This document shows, one piece after another, positions 24,574 to 32,253 of a stretch of 50,498 bases of DNA. The number at the start of each line of letters is the position of its first letter. Positions within the stretch are counted from its first letter, which is position 1. This stretch comes from Burkholderiales bacterium RIFOXYD12_FULL_59_19 (lineage in GTDB: Bacteria; Pseudomonadota; Gammaproteobacteria; Burkholderiales; Burkholderiaceae_C), in NCBI GenBank assembly GCA_001771065.1, contig MESQ01000053.1:1-50498 (forward strand). Direction: 5' to 3'. A program made the position numbers and the translations under genes. A model generated the notes under the pieces. The model was not told where the DNA came from. It saw only the letters and a program-made list of their open reading frames with translations, and searched no databases.

Positions 24574-27500
24574 ATGCTCAACGCTGAAACCCTGGTGAAC
24601 CTCCTGCGCCTGCACGCCCTGCAGCGGCCGCAGCAAACTGCCTTGACCTTTTTGCGCGACGGCGAAGGAGATGCGGTGTCGCTCACCTATGCCGAGCTGG
24701 ATCTGCGCGCCCGCGCCATTGCCAGTCACCTGCGCCTGGCCCGCCCCAACGCGCAGCGCGCCCTGTTGTTGCATCCGCCAGGGCTGGAGTTTGCGGCCGC
24801 GCTGTGCGGCTGCTTTTATGCGGGCATCACTGCTGTGCCCAGCTACCCGCCGTCGTCCAAACTCGGCTCACGCACCGGGGATCGCTTTTTGCGCCTGGTG
24901 GCTGACGCGCAGGTGGAACTGGTGTTAACTGACAGTGCCAACTTGGGCCGGGTGATGCTGCAGACCCAAAAACTGTCCAACCTGCACCTGCTGGCCACCG
25001 ATGCGCCACAGGATTTGCCCCCTCTCCCACCGGGTGAGGACGGGGGAGAGGGCTGCCCCCTGCGCACCGGTGCCGACCTGGCACTGATTCAATACACCTC
25101 CGGCTCCACCGGTTCGCCCAAGGGTGTGATGTTGAGCCATGCCAACCTGATGGCCAATTTGCGCACCATTCAGTACAGTTTCAAGCTGGGGCCTGACACC
25201 CGGGTGGTGAGCTGGCTACCGCCCTACCACGACATGGGGCTCATTGGCGGCATTTTGTCGGCGCTGGCGTGTGGCTACCCGCTGGTCATGATGGCACCCC
25301 AGCATTTTTTGCAGAAGCCACTGCGCTGGCTACAGGCTATCGACCACTACCGCGCCAATACCAGCGGTGGCCCCGGTTTTGCGTTTGACCTGTGTATGAG
25401 CCAGATTCCCCAGCAAGCCCTGGACAGCCTGGATTTGTCTTGCTGGACGCTGGCGTTTTGTGGTGCCGAGCCCGTGCGTGCGGCCACGCTACAGCGTTTT
25501 GGCCAGCGCTTTGGCACCGCCGGGTTCCATGCGTCGGCCTTTTTCCCGTGTTACGGCCTGGCAGAAGCCACCTTGATGGCCACAGCGGTGCGCCGGGGCG
25601 AGGGCGCGCACGTGGTGGCGTTTGACAGCGCCACGCTAACAGTGGGTCAGGCGCTGCGAGTGGCAGTAGCGCACAACACCACCACGCTGGTCAGTTGCGG
25701 CCACGCCGGTACGCAAGTGGGCTTGCGCATCGTCAACCCACATACCCAGCGTGTGTGCCCGGCGGGCACGGTGGGTGAAATCTGGCTTTCTGGCCCCAGT
25801 ATGGCGGCAGGCTACTGGCAGCAGAGCGAAGCCAGTGAGGCGACTTTTCACAACACCATCGACGGCGAAAACGGCGCACCCTGGCTGCGCACTGGCGACC
25901 TGGGCTTTCTGCACAACGATGAATTGTTCATCAATGGCCGACTGAAAGACATCATCATCATCCGCGGGCGCAAACACCACCCGCCGGACATTGAAGAGCT
26001 GGCGACCAGCAGCCATCCGGCACTGGCCCTCAACGCCTGCGCCGCCTTTGCGGTGGACACCGACACGGGCGAGGCGCTGCTGATTGCCGCAGAAATCCGC
26101 CGTGAGGCCCGCCACGCGCTTGATGCCGCCCGTGTGGTGCGAGCCATCAAGACTGCGGTGTCTGAAACCATGGCGCTCAGCGCCGATGTGCTGCTGCTGA
26201 TGCCGGGCGCGCTGGCACGCACCACCAGCGGCAAGATCAGCCGCAGCGCCTGCCGCGAACAGCATCTGCAAGGGCTTTGGACACCGATTCCGGTGACTGA
26301 TCAACCGCACCCGCTGCCCGCGCAGCACGCCGCCAGCGCCACGCAAGCCAAGTTGTTTCACCACATTGCCAATGTGCTGCGCGTGCCGGTGGATTCGCTC
26401 GACCCAGCGTCAAGCCTGGGTGCGCTGGGACTGGACTCGCTCAAACATGTTGAGCTGGCCTTGACGCTGGAGCAAGCGTTTCAGGTGTCACTTGCGCAAG
26501 CGCCATTTTTGCCAGAGCTCACCCTGGACGAGCTGGCCGCACTATTGCAGGCAAGAACCACGGACAAAGAAACCCATGACGCATCAAGTCCCCAGAGCAG
26601 CCCACTCTCTATAGGCGAGGATGTTCACCCGCTTCCCATCGAAATCGACGCGCGCCACCCGGCACTCCAGCCAGGCCAATGCGTGCCGCTGACCCCGTTG
26701 CAACATGCCTATCTGTACGCCGGTGTGGCCCAGCCTGAAAATTTTGTCCAAATCGTTTACCTGCGCACCCCGCGTGGCCTGGACTGCAGCGCACTGGCGC
26801 ACGCCTTGCACGCAGTGGCCGCACGCTTTGATGCCTTGCGCATGCGCTTTGTGCAAGATACGTCCGGCTGGCTCCAAGTCATCGGTGAGCTGGAAACCAG
26901 TTTGCAATTTGAGCGCATCGACGCGTCCCGTCTGATGCCTGAGCAGGTACGGGCGCGGCGCGCCGACATGGTGAACCAAATGCGCAGCGGCATCGATCTG
27001 GCCAATGGCCCACTGGTCCGGGCGGTGCTGTTTGAGCGTGGTGCACACGAAACCGGTGTGCTGGGTTTGGCTTTTCACCACCTGGTGATTGATGCCCTGT
27101 CGGTGTCGATTTTTGTCACCGCTTTGCAATACGCGTATGCCCAAGCGCTTATGGGCGAGCCTGACGTAGCGCCAGGCGAACCGGTCTTTGGCCGCTGGCT
27201 GCTGTCCATGGATGCCTACGCCCAAACCACGGCCCCGCGTGAACTGGACTACTGGTGCCAAGTCTGCGGGCAAGCGCCATCGCCCCCGCCTGACACTGAC
27301 GCCACCACTGCGGCGGCGACCGACACCACTGACAACGGGGCGGATGCCGGGGCTGGAGCCACAGCGTCTCCCCCCGGCGCGGCAGGCCAAACTGCTGCGC
27401 CACCGCGTTGGAGGCGTCAGGTGTCGCCGGGCCTGTCGCCGACGGCCAACCAACAACTGCTGCTGCGCTACCCGGCACCGCTGCAGCGCCACGACCTGTT

Positions 27501-28089
27501 CCTGACCGCCTTGGCGCAGGCCTGGTGCGCGCTCAGCGGCGACGACCATGCGCTGGTGCTGCTGGAGCGTCACGGCCGCATTTCTTTTGGTCAGCCCGCG
27601 CCGATGCTGGCCATGGGTTGGTTTGTTTGCCATTACCCGGTGCGTATCCCGCATCAACCCGGCATGTCAGCCATAGAACAAGTTAACCGCACGCAACGCC
27701 TCATGGCTGAGGTGCCCGGTGACGGGGTGGGTTATGGCCTGTTGTTAAAAACGTGCCGGGATGAGGCCGTGCAGCAGGCCATGCGGGCGCTGCGCCGCCC
27801 GCGTTTAAAACTGATTTACCGCGGCAGCATCGACGACGGCTTCAGGGCCGATGCCACGTTCCCGGTCATCGGCTCCGAAAGCCTGGCACAGGCTTACTAC
27901 GACGCACAGGAACGATCAGGCGACAACTGCCATGCCGAGCTGTATGTCAGCATGATCCGGGGCACCGTGTCCTGGACCCTGCAATACGCTCCGAAATTTT
28001 TCGACGAGATCAGGGCGCAGGCCTTGTTGAATGAAATTGACAAATTGATCAGTGCTGTCACCACGCAGCTTGATGCGGCACCGGGATGA
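24574..28089 (+). CDS. Fatty-acyl-AMP ligase - acyl carrier - condensation/epimerization-superfamily protein
   Basis: 1171 aa. FAAL domain at residues ~1-575: YTSGSTGSPKG (174), LPPYHDMGLIGG, CYGLAEATLM, LRTGDLGFL, NGRLKDIIIIRGRKHHPPDIE, and TTSGKISRSACR with the A10 Lys. This is the pattern of ligases that load acyl-adenylates onto carrier proteins rather than CoA. Carrier domain ~590-660 with phosphopantetheine site Ser622 in LGLDSLKHVEL. Condensation-superfamily domain ~680-1165 with HHLVIDA (His835, His836, Asp840); the later GWFVCHYPV and VGYGLLLK recall epimerization-type members. Its two halves are separated by an Ala/Thr/Pro-rich linker (~905-943). No thioesterase or further module exists, so the acyl group must go to an external acceptor. 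The operon context suggests the Nif11 peptides (inference). Confidence 0.87.
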   Translation: MLNAETLVNLLRLHALQRPQQTALTFLRDGEGDAVSLTYAELDLRARAIASHLRLARPNAQRALLLHPPGLEFAAALCGCFYAGITAVPSYPPSSKLGSRTGDRFLRLVADAQVELVLTDSANLGRVMLQTQKLSNLHLLATDAPQDLPPLPPGEDGGEGCPLRTGADLALIQYTSGSTGSPKGVMLSHANLMANLRTIQYSFKLGPDTRVVSWLPPYHDMGLIGGILSALACGYPLVMMAPQHFLQKPLRWLQAIDHYRANTSGGPGFAFDLCMSQIPQQALDSLDLSCWTLAFCGAEPVRAATLQRFGQRFGTAGFHASAFFPCYGLAEATLMATAVRRGEGAHVVAFDSATLTVGQALRVAVAHNTTTLVSCGHAGTQVGLRIVNPHTQRVCPAGTVGEIWLSGPSMAAGYWQQSEASEATFHNTIDGENGAPWLRTGDLGFLHNDELFINGRLKDIIIIRGRKHHPPDIEELATSSHPALALNACAAFAVDTDTGEALLIAAEIRREARHALDAARVVRAIKTAVSETMALSADVLLLMPGALARTTSGKISRSACREQHLQGLWTPIPVTDQPHPLPAQHAASATQAKLFHHIANVLRVPVDSLDPASSLGALGLDSLKHVELALTLEQAFQVSLAQAPFLPELTLDELAALLQARTTDKETHDASSPQSSPLSIGEDVHPLPIEIDARHPALQPGQCVPLTPLQHAYLYAGVAQPENFVQIVYLRTPRGLDCSALAHALHAVAARFDALRMRFVQDTSGWLQVIGELETSLQFERIDASRLMPEQVRARRADMVNQMRSGIDLANGPLVRAVLFERGAHETGVLGLAFHHLVIDALSVSIFVTALQYAYAQALMGEPDVAPGEPVFGRWLLSMDAYAQTTAPRELDYWCQVCGQAPSPPPDTDATTAAATDTTDNGADAGAGATASPPGAAGQTAAPPRWRRQVSPGLSPTANQQLLLRYPAPLQRHDLFLTALAQAWCALSGDDHALVLLERHGRISFGQPAPMLAMGWFVCHYPVRIPHQPGMSAIEQVNRTQRLMAEVPGDGVGYGLLLKTCRDEAVQQAMRALRRPRLKLIYRGSIDDGFRADATFPVIGSESLAQAYYDAQERSGDNCHAELYVSMIRGTVSWTLQYAPKFFDEIRAQALLNEIDKLISAVTTQLDAAPG
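25018..25054. repeat. REP-like palindrome inside the FAAL reading frame
   Basis: CCCTCTCCC (25020-25028) and GGGAGAGGG (25044-25052) form an inverted repeat around CACCGGGTGAGGACG. Similar palindromes are common between genes in many proteobacteria (recalled). Here the element is in frame and encodes a Pro/Gly-rich insert (LPPGEDGGEG) just before the adenylate-binding YTSGSTG motif, where FAAL proteins tolerate loop variation. Confidence 0.6.
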
Positions 28090-28090
28090 C

Positions 28091-28130
28091 GTGCTGTGCA
28101 GAAATAGTTACCCTGATTTTGTGTGTGCTA
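28091..28130. repeat. Right copy of 40-bp direct repeat flanking the RiPP/exporter region
   Basis: Matches 11145-11184 at 37 of 40 positions, same orientation, no gap. It begins 2 bp after the FAAL stop codon. In this copy the exonuclease start codon of the left copy is CTG on the complementary strand, so it is not used as a gene start. The interval between copies is about 16.9 kb and contains exactly the RiPP-type genes plus one small hypothetical gene. Confidence 0.8.
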
Positions 28131-28438
28131 CCTTGTGGATAACTGCTGGAACAAGGGCGCTAAGCCGCACCGGCTGTGGCTTTGCAGACGGTGCCTAAAA
28201 AACAGTCAACCCAAGCGCCTCTTTTTAAATTTTCATTGGAAGGAGCGATTGTGTGTTAGTACTTTGAAGTCTTGGTCGTGGCGCCGGGTGCCAGTTGCTG
28301 GCCATCACTTTACCCCTTAAAACTGTGTGCTAGTTTGTGGATAAGTAGGTTTAAAAGTCGCCAAACCCGCGCCAGCATTGGGCTGGCACGCAGTGCCATA
28401 AAAAACATCACAGCAGGCTCACAACGGCAAGTGGCAAG

Positions 28439-28516
28439 CCGTAGCCTGGGTGAAGCGCGGCGCAATCCGGGTGTTTGGGGCACAACGCTCACCCCGGATT
28501 GGCATCCGGGCTACGG
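28439..28516. repeat. REP-like inverted repeat before the SirB1-like gene end
   Basis: CCGTAGCCTGGGT and GCAATCCGGGTG in the left part are mirrored by CACCCCGGATTG and ATCCGGGCTACGG on the right. The GTAGCCCGGAT...ATCCGGG style is a known widespread proteobacterial repeat type (recalled). It could act as a bidirectional transcription barrier between the convergent FAAL and SirB1-like genes. Confidence 0.65.
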
Positions 28517-28526
28517 ATGCCGGGCT

Positions 28527-29378
28527 TTACTGGGTGGCGCGCCTGAGCTCACCCACCCGGGCCGCAATCGCGCGGCGGTCGCTGGCGTCGGTGGCATTGG
28601 CCAGGTAGGTTTCCAGGTCTTCCAGGGCATGGCCAGGGCGGCCGGCTTCGGCATGTGCCAGACCCCGGTCACGGTACTCGGGCCAGGCCTGGGGTAGCAA
28701 CACAATCAGCCTATCCTGCACCGCAATCAAGCGCGCCCAGTCTTCCTGCGCACCATGGATGTCCTTGAGGTTGAACAACATGCGGGCAATGATGTCACGG
28801 GCAGGTGCGGCCTGCAGATACAGGCCCAGCGGCAATTCCTGGTCGTCTCCCAGACCACCCAGGTCATGGAACGGTGCCAGTCGCTCGGACAGTTCTTCAC
28901 GGCTGAGCGACTTGCCGGTGAGCGGGTCAATCACCACCTGACCCTCGGTCAGGTTCACCTTGACCATGAAATGCCCCGGAAAACTGATGCCGCGCACCTT
29001 CAGACCAATGCCCTGGGCCAGTTCCAGCCAGATCACCGCCAGCGAAATGGGAATGGCCAAACGGGTACGCAGCACCACATGCACGTAGCTGTTGTCGGGG
29101 TCCATGAAGTGGTTGAAATTGCCGCCAAAGTTCAGGTCGCGAAATACAAACTGGTTCAGGGCGCGCAGCCGTTGCAGCGAACCGGCGTCTTCCGGCAAGC
29201 GACGTTTCAAGCGCGCCAGCAATTGGTCCACATCGCCCAGCACCTGCTGCACACTGAGGTCCGGGTATTCGTCTTGCGCCAGACTGATGGCTGCTTCCAG
29301 CAGCGGAAAGTCGGCATCGCTGTGCACCAGTGACGCAAAATACTCCAGCGGTGTAGGAATGTTCAGGGACAGATTCAT
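28527..29378 (-). CDS. SirB1/transglutaminase-like and TPR protein
   Basis: A 283-aa protein of the SirB1 family. The N-terminal two-thirds resemble the transglutaminase-like core: LNQFVFRDLNFGGNFNHFMDPDNSYVHVVLRTRLAIPISLAVIWLELAQGIGLKVRGISFPGHFMVKV, with GHF and a following Asp (VIDPLTG); the usual Cys is replaced by Ser in the GIPISL-type motif, as in many SirB1 proteins. The C-terminal ~110 residues contain TPR-like helices (YRDRGLAHAEAGRPGHALEDLETYL). Biochemical role unknown. The ATG at 29378 lies 11 bp beyond the murJ stop, so it is probably co-transcribed with murJ. Confidence 0.83.
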   Translation of the reverse strand: MNLSLNIPTPLEYFASLVHSDADFPLLEAAISLAQDEYPDLSVQQVLGDVDQLLARLKRRLPEDAGSLQRLRALNQFVFRDLNFGGNFNHFMDPDNSYVHVVLRTRLAIPISLAVIWLELAQGIGLKVRGISFPGHFMVKVNLTEGQVVIDPLTGKSLSREELSERLAPFHDLGGLGDDQELPLGLYLQAAPARDIIARMLFNLKDIHGAQEDWARLIAVQDRLIVLLPQAWPEYRDRGLAHAEAGRPGHALEDLETYLANATDASDRRAIAARVGELRRATQ

Positions 29379-29389
29379 GGTGCTATTGT

Positions 29390-30955
29390 CTATCGTCTTA
29401 AAAGCTGGCGCAGATTCATGCCTGCTGCCCATAAGGCGATCAGGTAAATCAAACCTGAGGCCACCAGGATGGATGCCAGCAGCCCGATCCGCTTGAAGCT
29501 CTCGGCGCGCAGTGCCGTCCAGGCAAAGTGGCTGTTGGCCCAGACCAAAAACAAACCCAGCAAAACACAGGCCGCCAGCACCTGCAGCACAAACAGGCCC
29601 CAGCCCGGCTCGGGCTTGTAGCTGCCTCGCTTGAGCAGGCCCAGCAGCAGCCAAAGTGCGTTCACCATGGCGCCAATACCAATCGACAGGGTCAGCGCCG
29701 CATGCGCAAAAACAGGAACCAGCAGCAGATTGAGCACTTGGGTCAACACCAGCACCACCACCGCCACCTTGACCGGGGTTTTGGTGTCCTGGTTGGCAAA
29801 ATATCCGGGTGCCAGCACCTTGATGGCCACAATGCCGATCAAGCCCACCCCCCACCCCATCAGCGCATGGGTCACCTGCTGCACGTCAAAGTCAGTCATG
29901 GCGCCGTAGTGGTACAGCACCGCCACCAGCGGCAGCGGAAACACCAGCAGGGCCAAGGCACAGGGAACTGCCAGCAAGACCACCAGGCGCAGGCCCCAGT
30001 CCAGCATGGCCGAGTAGCGGGCCGCGTCACCACTGGCACGCGCACTGGCCAACTGCGGCATCAGTACCACACCCATGGCCACACCCAGCAAGGCGGTGGG
30101 GAACTCCATGAGGCGGTCGGCATAGGTGATCCAACTGACACTGCCCGGCGCCAGGTGCGAGGCAATCTGGGTATTGATCAGCATCGACAGATGCGCCACA
30201 CCCACGCCCAACAAGGCCGGGCCCATGAGTTTGAGGATGTTTTGGGTGCCTGCATCGGCCCAGGCCTGCTTCACCTCAGACCAACGCCAGTCCGGCCGGG
30301 GGTGCAAGCCCAGCCGCTTCAAGGCCAGCCACTGCACCGCCAGCTGCAAGGCGCCACCCAGCAACACGCCCCCCGCCAAGGCATAAATGGGTTCCAGCCC
30401 CAAGGTCTTGAACCACGGCGCACCCAGCCAGGCCGCCAGGATCATGCAGATATTGAGCAGCACCGGCGTGGCCGCTGGCACCGCAAAACGTTTGTAGGTG
30501 TTGAGCACCCCGGCGCCCAACGCCACCAGCGACATGAAGGCAATGTAGGGAAACATCCAGCGCGTCAAAACCACTGCCACATCAAAACCATGCGGGTCTT
30601 GCTGCAGTCCACTCGCCATGACCCAAACCAGCCCACCGGCACCCAGCACGCCCAGCACACTCAGGCACAACAGCGCCCAGGCCAGTACGGTGGCCACCCG
30701 GTCAATCAGGACCCGGGTCGCAGCATCGCCCTGTTGGATTTTGGACGCGGCAAGTACCGGCACAAAGGCTTGACTGAAAGCGCCTTCGCCAAAAAACCGA
30801 CGGAATAAATTGGGAATACGAAACGCCACATTAAAGGCATCTGTCAGGGCAGAAGCACCAAAGGTGGAGGCAATCAGCAGCTCACGCACCAGCCCGGTGA
30901 TGCGTGACAGCAGCGTCAGGCCCGACACCACAGAGGCCGACTTGAACAGGCTCAC
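29390..30955 (-). CDS. murJ: Lipid II flippase MurJ (MviN)
   Basis: A 521-aa polytopic inner-membrane protein of the MOP superfamily with about 14 hydrophobic helices. It flips lipid II to the periplasm for peptidoglycan synthesis. Family motifs: the N-terminal SGLTLLSRITGLVRELLIASTFGASALTDAFNVAFRIPNLFRRFFGEGAFSQAFVPV is highly characteristic, with the Arg and Asp residues of the central cavity. The start is GTG at 30955, overlapping by 4 bp the TGA of a short upstream open frame. Followed by the SirB1-like gene. Confidence 0.95.
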   Translation of the reverse strand: MSLFKSASVVSGLTLLSRITGLVRELLIASTFGASALTDAFNVAFRIPNLFRRFFGEGAFSQAFVPVLAASKIQQGDAATRVLIDRVATVLAWALLCLSVLGVLGAGGLVWVMASGLQQDPHGFDVAVVLTRWMFPYIAFMSLVALGAGVLNTYKRFAVPAATPVLLNICMILAAWLGAPWFKTLGLEPIYALAGGVLLGGALQLAVQWLALKRLGLHPRPDWRWSEVKQAWADAGTQNILKLMGPALLGVGVAHLSMLINTQIASHLAPGSVSWITYADRLMEFPTALLGVAMGVVLMPQLASARASGDAARYSAMLDWGLRLVVLLAVPCALALLVFPLPLVAVLYHYGAMTDFDVQQVTHALMGWGVGLIGIVAIKVLAPGYFANQDTKTPVKVAVVVLVLTQVLNLLLVPVFAHAALTLSIGIGAMVNALWLLLGLLKRGSYKPEPGWGLFVLQVLAACVLLGLFLVWANSHFAWTALRAESFKRIGLLASILVASGLIYLIALWAAGMNLRQLLRR

Positions 30956-31175
30956 AGCGCCACCAACCCGTTCTGCCAGTCCATCAGGTCACTGGCCACC
31001 CGCGCACCGATCACCAAGGCGTCGCCCACCAGCGCGATGCAGCCAGGCTGATGCCAACCAAAACAGATTTTTTGACGATGTTCATAGAATAAAGACTCGC
31101 GCGGATTGTAGTCATGGCGTAAAAAGCCGGATTCAGTCTTTTTATTTACAAGCTGTGGGAATATAACCGCTACGT
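30952..31175 (-). pseudogene. Open frame without a start codon upstream of murJ (possible gene relic)
   Basis: Reading leftward from about 31175, a frame stays open to a TGA at 30952-30954 that overlaps the murJ GTG. It encodes the stretch RHDYNPRESLFYEHRQKIC and then IALVGDALVIGARVASDLMDW. No ATG, GTG or TTG occurs in its first half. A competing frame from ATG 31085 gives only about 24 residues (MNIVKKSVLVGISLAA...). This could be a decayed gene or chance. rpsT, often beside murJ in related bacteria, is not here. Confidence 0.25.
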
Positions 31176-31232
31176 TTGGTGTTCATGTGAGTGCAAACGT
31201 CTGTTTGCGTTCCCCCAACTTTGGAGTTCACC

Positions 31233-31616
31233 ATGACATTCAATTCATCCGCGCTATTTATGACCTCGGTCACCTTTGCCATACTGACTGGATGCGCCTC
31301 TGTGTCTTCAGCGCCGGTCAAAGTCTCCGACGGGGTCCTGGTTGGCCCCAACGGCATGACGCTTTACACCTTCGACAAGGATGTAGCCGGTAGTGGCAAG
31401 TCGGTCTGCAATAGTCCCTGCGCCACCAATTGGCCACCACTGATGGCCGCCAAGGATGTGTCTGCCAGCGGTGACTACAGCATCATCACCCGCGATGACG
31501 GCAGCAAACAATGGGCGGTGAAGGGCAAGCCCGTCTATTACTGGGCCAAGGACAGCAAGCCCGGCGACAAGACCGGGCACGGCATCAACGGTATCTGGCA
31601 AGTCGCCAAACCCTGA
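31233..31616 (+). CDS. Secreted lipoprotein with COG4315-type repeats
   Basis: A 127-aa predicted lipoprotein. The signal peptide ends in a lipobox (AILTGC, Cys about residue 21). The mature part has the pattern of small predicted lipoproteins of COG4315: VLVGPNGMTLYTFDKDVAGSGKSVCNSPCATNWPPL and a second related unit KQWAVKGKPVYYWAKDSKPGDKTG. Function unknown; the domain pair is often found near ECF sigma factors. A GGAG ribosome-binding site precedes the ATG at 31233. It lies 72 bp upstream of the ECF sigma gene. Confidence 0.85.
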   Translation: MTFNSSALFMTSVTFAILTGCASVSSAPVKVSDGVLVGPNGMTLYTFDKDVAGSGKSVCNSPCATNWPPLMAAKDVSASGDYSIITRDDGSKQWAVKGKPVYYWAKDSKPGDKTGHGINGIWQVAKP

Positions 31617-31688
31617 TTGGGCAACGCCGCCATCACCACGGGGCCTTCTGCCACATTTTCACATGCGTACCTGCTCTGACCTAACCCC

Positions 31689-32240
31689 ATGAGCCGCGAA
31701 CTCATGGTGGCCCAGATTCCTTCGCTACGCCGTTATGCACGGGCGTTGACGGGAGACGTCTGGGCGGCAGATGACCTGGTGCAGGACACGCTGGAACGCG
31801 CCTGCAGCAAATGGCGCTTATGGCTGGTGGGAACCAACTTGCGCGCCTGGTTGTTCAGTGTGATGCACAACCTGTTTGTCAATCAAATGCGCCAATCAGC
31901 AGGTGGCGGACAGGCAGCGATGCTGGACATTGACGATCTGGCCGATGATTTGTCGGCACCTGCGTCCAACCCGGATCAGGCGCTTGACCTGCAGCGCTGC
32001 CTGCTTCGCTTGCCGCCGGAGCAACGTGAGGTGTTATTGCTGGTCAGCATGGAGGACATGAGTTATGCCGAGATTGCCAAGGTCACTGGTGTCCCGATGG
32101 GTACCGTGATGTCGCGCTTGTCGCGTGCCAGGGCCCGTTTCCAGTCACTCCTGGACGCGCCCGCACGTGTGCTGGCAGACCCGCCAATTGATCATGCGGC
32201 GCCGACTCGCGCCGTGACGACGCTACACCGTTTGAAATAA
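31689..32240 (+). CDS. ECF-family RNA polymerase sigma factor
   Basis: A 183-aa sigma-70-type regulator. Sigma-2 region: LRRYARALTGDVWAADDLVQDTLERA and LRAWLFSVMHNLFVNQMRQ. Sigma-4 region: LLRLPPEQREVLLLVSMEDMSYAEIAKVTGVPMGTVMSRLSRARARF, a typical -35-recognizing HTH. It would redirect RNA polymerase to a small regulon in response to a signal sensed through its anti-sigma partner, encoded 13 bp downstream. The upstream lipoprotein is a plausible target (inference). Confidence 0.92.
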   Translation: MSRELMVAQIPSLRRYARALTGDVWAADDLVQDTLERACSKWRLWLVGTNLRAWLFSVMHNLFVNQMRQSAGGGQAAMLDIDDLADDLSAPASNPDQALDLQRCLLRLPPEQREVLLLVSMEDMSYAEIAKVTGVPMGTVMSRLSRARARFQSLLDAPARVLADPPIDHAAPTRAVTTLHRLK

Positions 32241-32253
32241 ACCACCCATCACC

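Larger units (their letters stand above)
28090..28526. other. Repeat-containing intergenic region at the right end of the RiPP locus
   Basis: 437 bp between the FAAL stop and the SirB1-like stop (convergent genes). No credible coding sequence is seen. It holds the right copy of the 40-bp direct repeat (28091-28130) and a diverged partial copy near 28312-28346, sharing TTACCC, TGTGTGCTA and TTGTGGATAA with the first. It ends with a REP-like inverted repeat (28439-28516). A hallmark of repeated insertion or recombination at this end. Confidence 0.6.

Noticed and set aside
25018..25054. Sequencing error or frameshift in FAAL
   Set aside because: The reading frame is continuous and family motifs resume in the same frame on both sides.
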